A DNA stretch of 64,000 bases. Origin: Capillidium heterosporum (Eukaryota; Entomophthoromycota; Entomophthoromycetes; Entomophthorales; Capillidiaceae). The notes under the pieces were generated by a model, which had not been told where the DNA came from, made no database searches, and was given only the letters and a program-made list of their open reading frames with translations. How positions within the stretch are numbered: the stretch's first letter is position 1; each line of letters starts with the position of its first letter. This document shows positions 9,084-18,616 of the stretch, one piece after another. The DNA lies in assembly GCA_016630905.1 (NCBI GenBank), contig WBMQ01000014.1, positions 248,001 to 312,000 of the forward strand, given 5' to 3'. The position numbers and the translations under genes are program-made.

Positions 9084-11018
9084 TTACGAATTCCTATAGT
9101 ATTGCTCTTCATTGGATTGATTCTCATATCCAGCTATCTCACCTTCATACTGTCGTGTTCCATTACCGAGGTGATAGGTAGGTCTTGGCGACATGGGGTA
9201 GACGTTCGCTCTAACGTGAGGCCTAGGTGAATAGAATGGTCGCGGTCCCACCGGTTGCAAGTTCAACATATTTACCTGGTTGGTCGGTATAGGTTGTACG
9301 TTGGGTCTGTAAGCGATAGGACTGGGATGTCCTTGCAAATTGGAATCGACGGGAAAGCGTTGGGGTGGGTACGGTACTGATGGTGGAGGGAAATTGACCA
9401 TATGACGGGGTCGAACTATAGGTCGCAGGTTGAGGGGGCGATTGGCCATGTGTATTGGGACAAGATTATTGGAGGTATTGTTGAGGTACTGGGCCGTACC
9501 CATGGGCTCCATGCGAATTTGGTGGTGGGGGTTGTAGATAAGACGGCCTCGAACATCTTCAACGTAGGGTACGGCTCCATCGATGAATCCATTGGAAGTG
9601 GGATAGTTCTGGGACATACCGGTCTGGTAAGGGTCGACTTGAGGGTAGTGAGGTTGGGGTTGGTGCAGGTAGTGTCGATTGGCAGCCTGCATAGCACCAG
9701 GGGCTTCGACTGGTCGACGTCGCGTTGACTTCTGCCGCTGCATGGTAACTTGAACCTCATTGATGGGGTCAAAGTCCAATCGATCTTCGCTGGGATACCC
9801 ACTGTAACCGGTTTGGATTGAGTCTGCTGATCCACGTCGTTGCAACGAAGGGTTTCTCGTCACCACAGTCGAAGCAAAGGCGCTAGGTAGGCTGGACTGA
9901 TAGCTTTGTAGAGGGAGTCGCGAATCAACCAAAACCAAGTCGGAGATGGCGCTGGATGGGGCTGGTGAGTGGGAGCGATGCTCAATTATAGGGTGGTGAT
10001 CTATAGGTAAGCTAGGCAGTGGATTTCGACCATTAGTTGAGATTTGACCGTTCGAACTGGCTGGTGAGTGCGTTTCAGTTACGGGAGTCTTAGGGGTAGA
10101 CCGCGGTGTAGGTGGAATCTTGGGTAGTGGTTTTCGACGCATGGGAGGTAGTGCCCCCGGCCCCACCTTGGGCTCTTGAGGTTGAATTGGTAGTTGATAA
10201 GGGTAGTCCACCAACGAACGGATCTCATCCAGGATGCCTTCTAAGTCGCTTACATCGGCTGGTTGATTTTGATTCCCGTTAACTTTTTCGTGATTTTGTT
10301 GGGTAGCGGGCTGGGGTTGAAGTTTTGTTACGTAAGCTTCTGGTGGTAGACTTGGTAAGGGTGAATGTGTTGGTACTGACGGTTGAACTTGAACATGGGC
10401 TGGTATCGGGGTTTGAACTGGGACAAGCGCTGAGGTTGCTACTGATGATGTAGCTAGCTGTTCAGGTACCTTAGGTTTAGTCTCGGTTGGCTGGCTGTTA
10501 TAATCGCTAGTTGGTAGTTCTGCCGAAATTAACCTAGGGTCATTTCTCAAGTCTTTTAGTGACATGATAGACAGCCCTTCTTCAATCGTATCTATTGCCT
10601 GACGACTTCGCATACTTTTAATCATGGACCTAGGCATACCGGTAGGATAGAAAGAAAATTCTACATAGATGTCACCGGCTGCGATATCTCTATCCTTCAG
10701 CTTGAACCAGGCATCCAACTCCTGCTTCTCAATGATAATTCCTAGGTTGATAACTGTTTCTCCAATGTACTCGAAGTTCACTTTAGATTTTTTGTTATAG
10801 CATTTGACTACCAAATTGGTATGTGAAGGTAATATGTCGAAACTGAAGGTCTCGTTCCACTGTGGATTCCTTCCTCCCCTCTTGTCGGACTTTGTTTTCT
10901 CAATTTTGTCATCTAATTCAAATTGAATAAAAGGGGATTGCTTACCTACCAAAATCTTCTGCTGAAGGTTTTTGGCTTGACGTACCGATACTTCCAACTT
11001 TCCCAATGGCTTTACCAT
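9084..11018 (-). CDS. N-terminal C2 domain, long proline-rich tail (ingression-protein-like architecture)
   Basis: 644 residues, one exon. Residues about 5-125 form a C2 domain: it opens GKLEVSVRQAKNL, continues with SPFIQFELDD, has the core NPQWNETFSFDI and closes GDIYVEFSFYP. The usual set of Ca-binding aspartates is incomplete, so binding may be Ca-independent. The rest is disordered and rich in proline, with many PxxP-type SH3-ligand motifs (for example PPMRRKPLPKIPPTP) and PQP stretches. An N-terminal C2 followed by a proline-rich tail is the layout of Inn1/Fic1-type cytokinesis proteins. That match is by architecture only. Divergent from the small gene at 11528 across a 509-bp shared promoter. 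Confidence 0.8.
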   Translation of the reverse strand: MVKPLGKLEVSVRQAKNLQQKILVGKQSPFIQFELDDKIEKTKSDKRGGRNPQWNETFSFDILPSHTNLVVKCYNKKSKVNFEYIGETVINLGIIIEKQELDAWFKLKDRDIAAGDIYVEFSFYPTGMPRSMIKSMRSRQAIDTIEEGLSIMSLKDLRNDPRLISAELPTSDYNSQPTETKPKVPEQLATSSVATSALVPVQTPIPAHVQVQPSVPTHSPLPSLPPEAYVTKLQPQPATQQNHEKVNGNQNQPADVSDLEGILDEIRSLVDYPYQLPIQPQEPKVGPGALPPMRRKPLPKIPPTPRSTPKTPVTETHSPASSNGQISTNGRNPLPSLPIDHHPIIEHRSHSPAPSSAISDLVLVDSRLPLQSYQSSLPSAFASTVVTRNPSLQRRGSADSIQTGYSGYPSEDRLDFDPINEVQVTMQRQKSTRRRPVEAPGAMQAANRHYLHQPQPHYPQVDPYQTGMSQNYPTSNGFIDGAVPYVEDVRGRLIYNPHHQIRMEPMGTAQYLNNTSNNLVPIHMANRPLNLRPIVRPRHMVNFPPPSVPYPPQRFPVDSNLQGHPSPIAYRPNVQPIPTNQVNMLNLQPVGPRPFYSPRPHVRANVYPMSPRPTYHLGNGTRQYEGEIAGYENQSNEEQYYRNS

Positions 11019-11527
11019 GCTATACGTTAATGTACGACTTGAAGTTGGTGTTGATTATTTAGGGTGGGATAGCTGAACTTTGACCTGATTGAAGAGTACC
11101 CAGTTCTAAGGTTGAAATTTGACCGATCAAAATTTGTCCCTGAAATTGATAACTTTGGAACGGCCCAATTAAAGTTCAAGTTCGAACGCTTTTATAGGCA
11201 ACCGCCCATCATTAATAATTTCATCAAGGTAAAGTTTAGCCATGTGGTTGCAGCTTTTGTCGGATAAACTATGGTAAAAATCATTTCTATACTCTGTCCT
11301 AATTTTGAAGGTCGTGTAGAAATAGATAGAATAGTTACTGAGTAGATAATGAGATATTATTGACTGTAGTAAAACTATACTTTTATCATTTATTTGGATA
11401 CCCATTCTTCAGCCTGTCAATTAGCATAATATACGGAAAACTAGATGCCTTTATTGGTTGGTATTGTTTGATATTTGTCAGGCCAATCTAACTAGGCTTT
11501 CAAACCATTTCTATCCTAACTGCATTT
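11019..11527. other. Shared divergent promoter region
   Basis: About 0.5 kb between two divergent genes. A 78-codon minus-strand frame here (11169-11405) has no recognisable features and I do not count it as a gene. Confidence 0.45.
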
Positions 11528-12056
11528 ATGAAGGAACTGATAAAGACTACCAGCAAAACTTACGACTACATAAGGTTAGGGAAACGGACATGTATAGAAG
11601 TTTCAAAGATCGATTACAATTACACTGAAAGCCATGAGGTTACCAAGATCCAGGTATTTTATTTTAAATTGAAGGGCTCTTACATTACATTATAGGAGAT
11701 TGTGATTCTTTTAGGTTCGAAACTAAAGCAAGTAATCCAACAAAAGTTATTGAATCCTAATGAATATAACAAAGCGGAAGCTTTAATAAGCGGTAAGTGT
11801 TATTTATAGCTATTAGCTCTTCATTTTAGTTTATTGAGCTTGAAGTGTTCTTTTAGATAAAAAGATAATAATCTACAAGATAAGTGACGCTTCGAACTTT
11901 GACAACAACAACTTGAAGTACGTTTTAAGCTCGGGTACATCTTTGAGGATACTTTCTATGAAGCTTTACTTAGTTACATATTACTTGGAAGACGAAAAAG
12001 CCCAAAAGATTTCCTCCGATTCCATTGTTTTGAAATTGATTAAGCTATTTGAATAA
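11528..12056 (+). CDS. Small unrecognised three-exon protein
   Basis: Built from splice signals. Exon 1 is 11528-11653 (ATG AAG GAA, 42 codons). Intron 11654-11695 is GTATTT..TATAG. Exon 2 is 11696-11792. Intron 11793-11856 is GTAAGT..TTTTAG. Exon 3 is 11857-12056 and ends LFE-stop. Phases agree across both junctions and the joined frame of about 140 codons has no stop. The product is Lys/Ile/Leu-rich, probably a soluble helical protein, with no signal peptide, membrane segment or motif I recognise. It begins MKELIKTTSKTYDYIRLGK. Existence is supported only by the consistent splicing and open frame. Confidence 0.5.
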
Positions 12057-13227
12057 TTCTCAGATATGATGTAGTATCTTAGTGATATACTATAGTTTTA
12101 AATTGTTCTACTGTAGTAGAAACCTGCATCAATCTAAGATTAAGGTACAATAAAATATATCCAGCTATACTTTACAATCACTTATTACATAGAACTATTG
12201 TTCATTTTGGTCTAATTTTAATTTGTATGATACTTTAGTATTTGATAGATAGTAAAAACTTTTTTAGCTTCTAGTAAAGCTACCATATGTTGCTATTTAG
12301 TAGGCTAGCTTTTTGGCATATCAATTTGAAAGGTTCACAATCAATGTAGCAAGAACTATTTTTCAACACTTCAGTTCTTATAAGTTTCCTCTCAATACTT
12401 TCAAAAAATATCTCATTTAATCAGGACCTATAGAATTCAAACAAAATACATCGTATAGAGTTAAAAGTTTGTTAATTAGAAAGATATCCTTGATTACTAC
12501 AAGACATTGATATCAATATTGTTTGTAAGGTAGATATACCTAGCTTACTATCCAACAATTAAATTATAGTAGGTTTAGTTTCCACGATTCATATTCAATA
12601 ATAAAGTGCAAATATATTGCAAACCCACTTTAAAGAGTCATATGTTGTCCTCTCCCTGTTGCATATCGCTATTAGATAAGCACTACCTTTGATATATAGT
12701 TGATTGAAAGGAAGTCTAGAAGCTAACGAATGTAGTAGCACTTTGAAGGCTTTTAGTTCCATGCCACGGACACCAATACCTAGGCTGTTATGATTGTTAT
12801 CAAAGCTCAAGTGTTTGGTAGATTGAATAAGCCTTCAAGTCATGCTTGGTTAAATGTTGTTCTTGTATAGTGTCATTCGATTTGATACTTGGAAATTTAG
12901 TTAACTTTGCAAAATTTTTGACTTATCAAGCTAAAAGAATTCCTCGGTTTCGAGATTTATAAGTATAGGCCACGAAAACCAATTTTTAATAAAGAGCATA
13001 GTGCTGCTGTCCTGATAGCAAGCTTTAACTTGATACCACTTTTATGTCTACTGGTACGATATTCCAGAAGATATCCCTGCGCGGCAAAACAACTTATTTC
13101 TGATCCCTTGATTGGCGGATTGTGAAATTATGATATCACCTTTGCAGTCACCCAATCGTTTTAGTTTCAGGTATAAAGATCAAAGCTAAGTTTGTCAAGG
13201 GTTACTAATAGAATTTCTTTGTTAAAT
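12057..13227. other. Intergenic region upstream of the PX kinase
   Basis: AT-rich. One 71-codon minus-strand frame at 12595-12810 looks like chance. Nothing else recognised. Confidence 0.45.
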
Positions 13228-15560
13228 ATGCCAGCCGAAGAACTGAAGCCAACTCCAGCGGTGAACATTTTAAGTTACAACAGCACCGATGGAATAAAGG
13301 CACCACCAGTTACGACAACTACGACTTTAAGTTCGGCCGATAAACGGTTAAGCTTAGAAAATTTTCAACATCCGACCCAGCATTTCCTCTCGAGACTACT
13401 TTCGACAAATTCAAGGTCACGATCAAGTAGCCGCAAAAAGTCTGTTGAGGTAGCTGAAGAAGTCCCCGAAACACCATTCCGTAAATTCTTTCGAGCCTAC
13501 GTTGTAACTGTTGACTCTGTCAAGATCAACAGTAAGAAGTACATGGTATACAAGATACTGGTAACTAGCGGACTTTTACAGTGGGTAGTCAACAAAAGGT
13601 ATTCAGAAGTCGTTGAGTTCCATCGTAGTTTGCTCAAAAAATATAACAAATACTCCAAGCTAATACCGTATATTCAGCAAAAGAAGCTGTTATCCACAGG
13701 TTTTACCATCAACGTTGTTGCTAAAAGGAAGGAGCGAATAAACAACTTTCTGTCAGGGCTCACCAACCTCTTTTGGTTGCAGAATGAAGAACCATTCATC
13801 TCATTTTTCGCCGATGAAAACGATAGTAGCTTGAACACGAGCAAATCTTCAACTTTAATTGGAACGACGGCAACCCAGCTACTATCTCATTTCGCGTCGA
13901 AGCATGACTCTATAGAAGAATCAAATAGCCTGGATAAGTACATATCTCTCGATCTCAAAGCAGGATCTGGAAACAACGACGGTAACTCTTCTCCCTCCAA
14001 CATCTCGTTTGTAAGTTCCCCTTCGACGATCAAGAAGCGAAGTTACCAGATAAAGCAGAATTCAAAAAGAGTCATCAATGCAGTAAATAAAAAGATGATG
14101 GCCAAACGACAAGCAACCAGTTCACTACACGAAACTTCGCCTCGAGCAAGCTTTAGTATCGAAGGTACGAACTCTATATTCAATGATATCCACAATCAAG
14201 TGTATAACAGCGATGCAAAGGATGAACCAACAAACTTCAAATCTTCACTGCAAGTCACTAAGAAGGCCAATACAGAAAGACTATCTGATGAAGGAGTTAC
14301 AATCGATGATTTCGTACTGCTAAAGCTAGTAGGTACAGGTAGTTACGGAAAAGTTATGATGGCACGGCATAAGGGCACTGGTATGATACTAGCCATCAAA
14401 GCCATCTCTAAGCGACAGCTCCTCAATCAACCCAAAGAGATTGCGCGAGTTATTTCCGAAAGGAGCGTACTAAAGCAGACACTCGACCACCCGTTCCTCG
14501 TCACATTACGCTATGCCTTTCAAACCCCAGAGAAACTATATTTCTGCATCGACTACGTCAACGGTGGTGAGCTCTTCTTCCACCTGCAGCGGGAGAAGAA
14601 ATTCTCGGAAGGTCGTACCCGATTCTACGCCGCCCAAATACTGCTAGCCTTAGAATACCTACACAACAAAGGCATTATCTACCGCGACCTTAAACCCGAG
14701 AACTGTCTTATCGACGCCGAGGGAAACATCCGTATCGTGGACTTTGGCATGGCGACTGAACTCTCTTCTAAATCCGACGGTAGACTACGCTCTATGTGTG
14801 GGACCCCTGAATACATGGCCCCTGAAGTTCTCAAGGAAGAGAGTTACGACGTCACTTTGGACTGGTACTGTTTCGGTGCCGTCATCTACGAGATGCTGGT
14901 AGGTGCGCCACCCTATTACTCTAAGGAGAAGATGGACATGTTTGATAAAATCCTGCATTCACAGCTCCGGTTCTCTTCATCCGTCTCGCCGGTCGCACGA
15001 AGTCTAATAGCAGCACTACTTGAGCGCGACCCTTCCAAGCGACTAGGTTCCGGCCTCAATGGTAGCGAGGACATCAAATCCCATCCTTTCTTTGAAGGCG
15101 TTGTTTGGGACGATATATTGCACAAGCGCATCGAACCCCCCTTCTTTCCCAAAGTTGATGGCGTCTTTGATCTCAACAACGTCGACCCCATCTTCCACAA
15201 CCAGCCCTATCCCCCCTAGCGTTGAGAACGACGGTAAAATATCGGCCTTCCCAGCAGATATCCCAACCTACCCTTGACCTCAATGTAATTAACCTCATTG
15301 AAGACCTCAAGAACAGCAGTTCAGCCGACGAAGGTGCTAATGCCGATTACTCCCAACAGTTCTTTGCCTCTAACTCTAGGTTCACCTTGGCACAAAATCG
15401 ATCGGCCAAGTTGGAACTTAGCATGCCCTCCAGTCGGGCTATCTCTCCCTTACCTCCTACCGACCTCTCGTTAGCTAATGCTTGCTTGGACCCTGAGATG
15501 GAAGCTCTCACTAAGGCTTTCGAGAACTTTGCTTACGTGAACCCAGATAACGAGCAATAA
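13228..15560 (+). CDS. PX-domain AGC-family protein kinase (SGK3-like layout; one +1 frame break)
   Basis: I start it at ATG 13228; upstream codons lack an ATG. Residues about 83-194 form a PX phosphoinositide-binding domain (KKYMVYKI, NKRYSEVVEFHRSLLKKY, RKERINNFLSGL). After a Ser-rich linker the kinase domain (about 358-625) has GTGSYGKV, the AIKAI lysine, YRDLKPEN, DFGMA and the activation segment SMCGTPEYMAPE with its PDK1-type site. The AGC tail motif DPIFHNQPYPP ends at TAG 15217-15219, immediately after six C. One base further on, the frame continues PSVEND into a GT-AG intron (15234-15303), then a C-terminal stretch ending with the hydrophobic motif FENFAYV. The true tail is therefore +1 of the kinase frame. 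PX should target it to endosomal phosphoinositides. Convergent with SEC62. Confidence 0.9.
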
Positions 15561-16176
15561 TTGGCACACTTGTATTCTTATTAATAGTAGGCTCCTTGAT
15601 GGTATGGATTTTTATCGACTTCGTTAAGGTGCTATAAACTGTATAGTAGGCCTACTTGCTTCTCAAATAAAAGTTATTTATTATAAATCTACTTGGTTTT
15701 TGCAACTTTATATTTTAATATCTTTAGGATAGTGTGAAATTATGGTAAATTTTGAATATTTTGCTTTAAATATAATCTTTGAAAAGTTATATTGGAATAG
15801 GTTGTTAAAGCATGTGTTTACTGACAATTTCAATTGTATAAACTTTGGGCATGTTGATTTGATTAGAAAACCATAAAAGTTTGCATCGATAGAAATTGTT
15901 GCTTACAATGTCTATAAATAAATATACTCTGTAGCTTTAGAAAGATATAAAATAGCTGTTGAAATTTGAAAATATAAGCATATTTTTTCCTAAATTGCCT
16001 TGTTCTAGTTATAGTATGTTGAATTTAAGAGATTACAACAACTTTATAAAACGAACCTCGACATCTAATTGAAACTATACACTACAAACAAAACAAGCTG
16101 GGTTGGGTTTTATTAACACGATACTTTGTCCTAAAATAAAGGGAATGCAGGTCACATCACGTCAGAACCAGTTCCT
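15561..16176. other. Intergenic, convergent 3' flanks
   Basis: AT-rich spacer between the kinase and SEC62 genes. Nothing recognised. Confidence 0.5.
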
Positions 16177-17023
16177 CTACTTACGATCGGCTACAATTTC
16201 CTCAGCTTCATCCTCTTCATAACTTGGGGGAGTGGAGTTGGCATCACCATCAGCCTCCACTAACAATGGATCGCTGGCCAAAGGTAAATCGGCCGAAGTA
16301 GCACGAGTCGAGGCTACCTTACCCTTACCCTTAGATTTAGGAGGTGGAGGAATATCCCAGGCATAGAGGGGGACAAATGATTCGAAGAAACCAACATCCT
16401 CGTACAAATTGGGGAAGATCCAGATACCGGGGGAGGCTACCACCTTGGTGATAATGTAGAAGATAAATCTGATAATAGTAAGTACGAACAGGAATCCCTA
16501 GGAAACCTAAGCCGGCCATCGACAAATACCAGGCGCCATCGCGCATAATTGGTGGCCACAGTGGGAATAGTACACCAGCGAAGATGACAGCTAATACCAT
16601 AAGACCCATAAGGTAGTTTTTAATCTGGGAGCCTTGGTAGATCCAAAAGTAATAGCCATCCTCCGAGTAAGTGCGGTCCTGCGACTGATGTAGGGCGAAA
16701 GTGTTGGAATCCTTAGTAACAGGGACGACGTAGCCATGGTCGACTAACTTCTGTAGCACCTTGGCAGCTTCAATGCGAGAGCCGGGTCGCTCTAAGTTGG
16801 TAGGCTTGAAGCTCTCACGGGTTACCGAGTTGATGGCGCTTTTGCCTTTTGTTTTAAAAAAGCATTAAAGATGAACAAATTTACTCGAGTATAAAATTTT
16901 ACCTTTGAAATAAGTAACACGTTGACCTCTAAGTTTACCGGCACGAGCTCTTAAACCTGATTTACCTTTGTCTAATAGATAGTCAGCTATCTCCTTGACC
17001 TCTTTAATCTCTTTCTCGGACAT
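16177..17023 (-). CDS. SEC62: Translocation protein Sec62 (two exons, one frame break)
   Basis: ER membrane subunit of the post-translational Sec62/63 translocon. Exon 1 (17023-16903) starts MSEKEIKEVKEIADYLL and includes LRGQRVTYFKG. Intron 16902-16846 is GTAAAA..AAAAG. Exon 2 carries EDGYYFWIYQGS, the first membrane segment with AGVLFPLWPP, then WYLSMAGLGFLG, and after a shift of one base the second membrane segment LFVLTIIRFIFYII, IFPNLYEDVGFFESF and PLYAWD. The acidic C-terminal tail ends near 16177. The shift sits at a GGG (complement of 16496-16498); with GG the frame is continuous. Sec62 is essential in yeasts, so a pseudogene is unlikely unless another copy exists. Confidence 0.9.
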
Positions 17024-17489
17024 ATCTGCTTGAAAATTCTCTTGTTGGAAGGCTGGTTGTTATTTAAATAAGTAGTTGATTTAGTTGATAGCTATCACTC
17101 TACAAAATACTTATACCGTCTGTTGTCAAAACTCTGAAAGCGATCAGCTACTTTTTGCCGTTTTCCACTTTAACACATTTATTGAACGTTAGAATTATTT
17201 CACCGGATCCAACTTTTTACCAATGACTTAACACCATCTAAGATTTCTGACCTAATTTGGTACGATACGGCTTATGATTGGAACTATAAACTAAAATTTG
17301 CCAGCTAAATTATAATGTGGAGACTTGTAATTTGTTGGACTTGAAATCAGTTGAAATTGATTCACCTTGACCTAAAATTTGTGCAAAGGTCTTGAGATCT
17401 ATCACAATGTTGGACTAAAGTAGTAGCCATTGAAGCATTTATAACTAAAACTGCATATCCAATTTCAAGAAATAGTATGTATATATAGT
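17024..17489. other. Intergenic, SEC62 upstream region
   Basis: Contains the SEC62 5' region and the 3' flank of the Kunitz gene. Nothing further recognised. Confidence 0.45.
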
Positions 17490-17885
17490 TTATTCAAATT
17501 TGCTCTGGCAAGTCTTGATACAATCTGCTTTCTTATCAAACGGGGAACATCCACCACAACCTCCATATAAGGCAAGCACACATTTATGGGTCTTTAAGTC
17601 AAATCGAAAAATTGGAATTGCTGCCCTACAGTTTCCAGTCTCGGGGTTGACAAAACATAAGGCGTCCCTAAATCAACGTTAATATACAATTATTCTGATA
17701 TAGATATTACAGTTTCTTTTCCACTGCAGTAGCGTTGACCGGGATCTCACCTTGACATACCATTATATTTTTATTGGATCTATATGTAGCAATTAAAAAA
17801 GTGGATGTTATATATGTGCTTACATTCCAAAAGCGGTGGTTGATAGTATTAGTTGGCAAGCTATTATTAAATAGGACAGCATCAT
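17490..17885 (-). CDS. Secreted Kunitz/BPTI-domain protein (three exons)
   Basis: Exon 1 (17885-17824) encodes MMLSYLIIACQLILSTTAFG, a signal peptide. Intron 17823-17780 is GTAAGC..ATAG. Exon 2 is 17779-17711. Intron 17710-17668 is GTAATA..TTTAG with a TTAAC branch. Exon 3 (17667-17490) holds the Kunitz domain. About 102 residues in total. The cysteine spacing C-8-C-15-C-7-C-11-C-3-C matches BPTI except for one residue fewer between the fourth and fifth cysteines. The signature LYGGC and the conserved Phe are present. The P1 position after the second Cys is Arg, next to Ala, which predicts a trypsin-like target. An extra Cys follows the fourth canonical one (CGGC) and another lies in exon 2 (MVCQGE); they could form a fourth disulfide. 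Kunitz domains are mostly metazoan, so this is unusual in a fungus. Inhibitory activity is inferred. Confidence 0.85.
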
Positions 17886-18616
17886 TGTATAGTAAAAAAG
17901 GTAAAGGATGTTGGCCAACTTTAGATTCAAATATATTTTTGTTTAGTCAAGATTATCATTTTGGATGGATCAACCTGTTTGAAATGCTATAAAATGAGAA
18001 GTATATTAGTGTAAGACTGGCAGCTGTATCGATAGACAAGCTTGTATAATCCATAGATCTTACTATCATACAATTAAAGCCAAGATAAATTTATAGATAG
18101 ATTTTAAACGTGTATATATGTTACATATACACTTTTATTAAAAGTGTATTTGGCAGTTGTAGTAATTTCATAAGCTAGGTTTGTAAAAGTTTATTAAACG
18201 GCTTCCAAAACAAAAGCTGATTTAACTTGTATGAAGGTGAATACTATAGCAAATATAGTGCCCATAAAGCTAAATAACCCATCAAATATAACATCTATTA
18301 AAAATGTTGGGGCATTGCAAGCTAAATATAAATACTATACCAAGCTTTCCTCTGTTCCTCCGAAAATTAAGAATTTCTGCTAGGCATAAAGGTACCCCCA
18401 AATTCAAAATGTATTCTGGAGCAAAGCAATCACATTACAATAAACCCTAAAAATTCTAATTTGCCATAGAATTTCAAGGTAACGCCCCACCATAAAGCAT
18501 CAAAGTCCACAATAACCAATGAACTAAAGGAATCCTTATTGAGCACCGGAACTTGGATTAGAAGTGAGCTTTCAACCCTTTAGAAAAAATTTTCATCAAC
18601 AATAGACATCAAGAGC
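17886..18616. other. Divergent promoter region
   Basis: AT-rich spacer between the Kunitz gene and the gene at 18617. Nothing else recognised. Confidence 0.45.

Noticed and set aside
11169-11405. 78-codon minus-strand frame between the divergent C2 and 11528 genes
   Set aside because: No motif or splice partner; it lies in promoter sequence and its length is expected by chance.
12595-12810. 71-codon minus-strand frame
   Set aside because: Composition and lack of any feature fit a chance frame.
13192-13227. Upstream extension of the PX kinase to 13192
   Set aside because: It would start with TTG; the first ATG in frame is at 13228 and gives a normal N-terminus.
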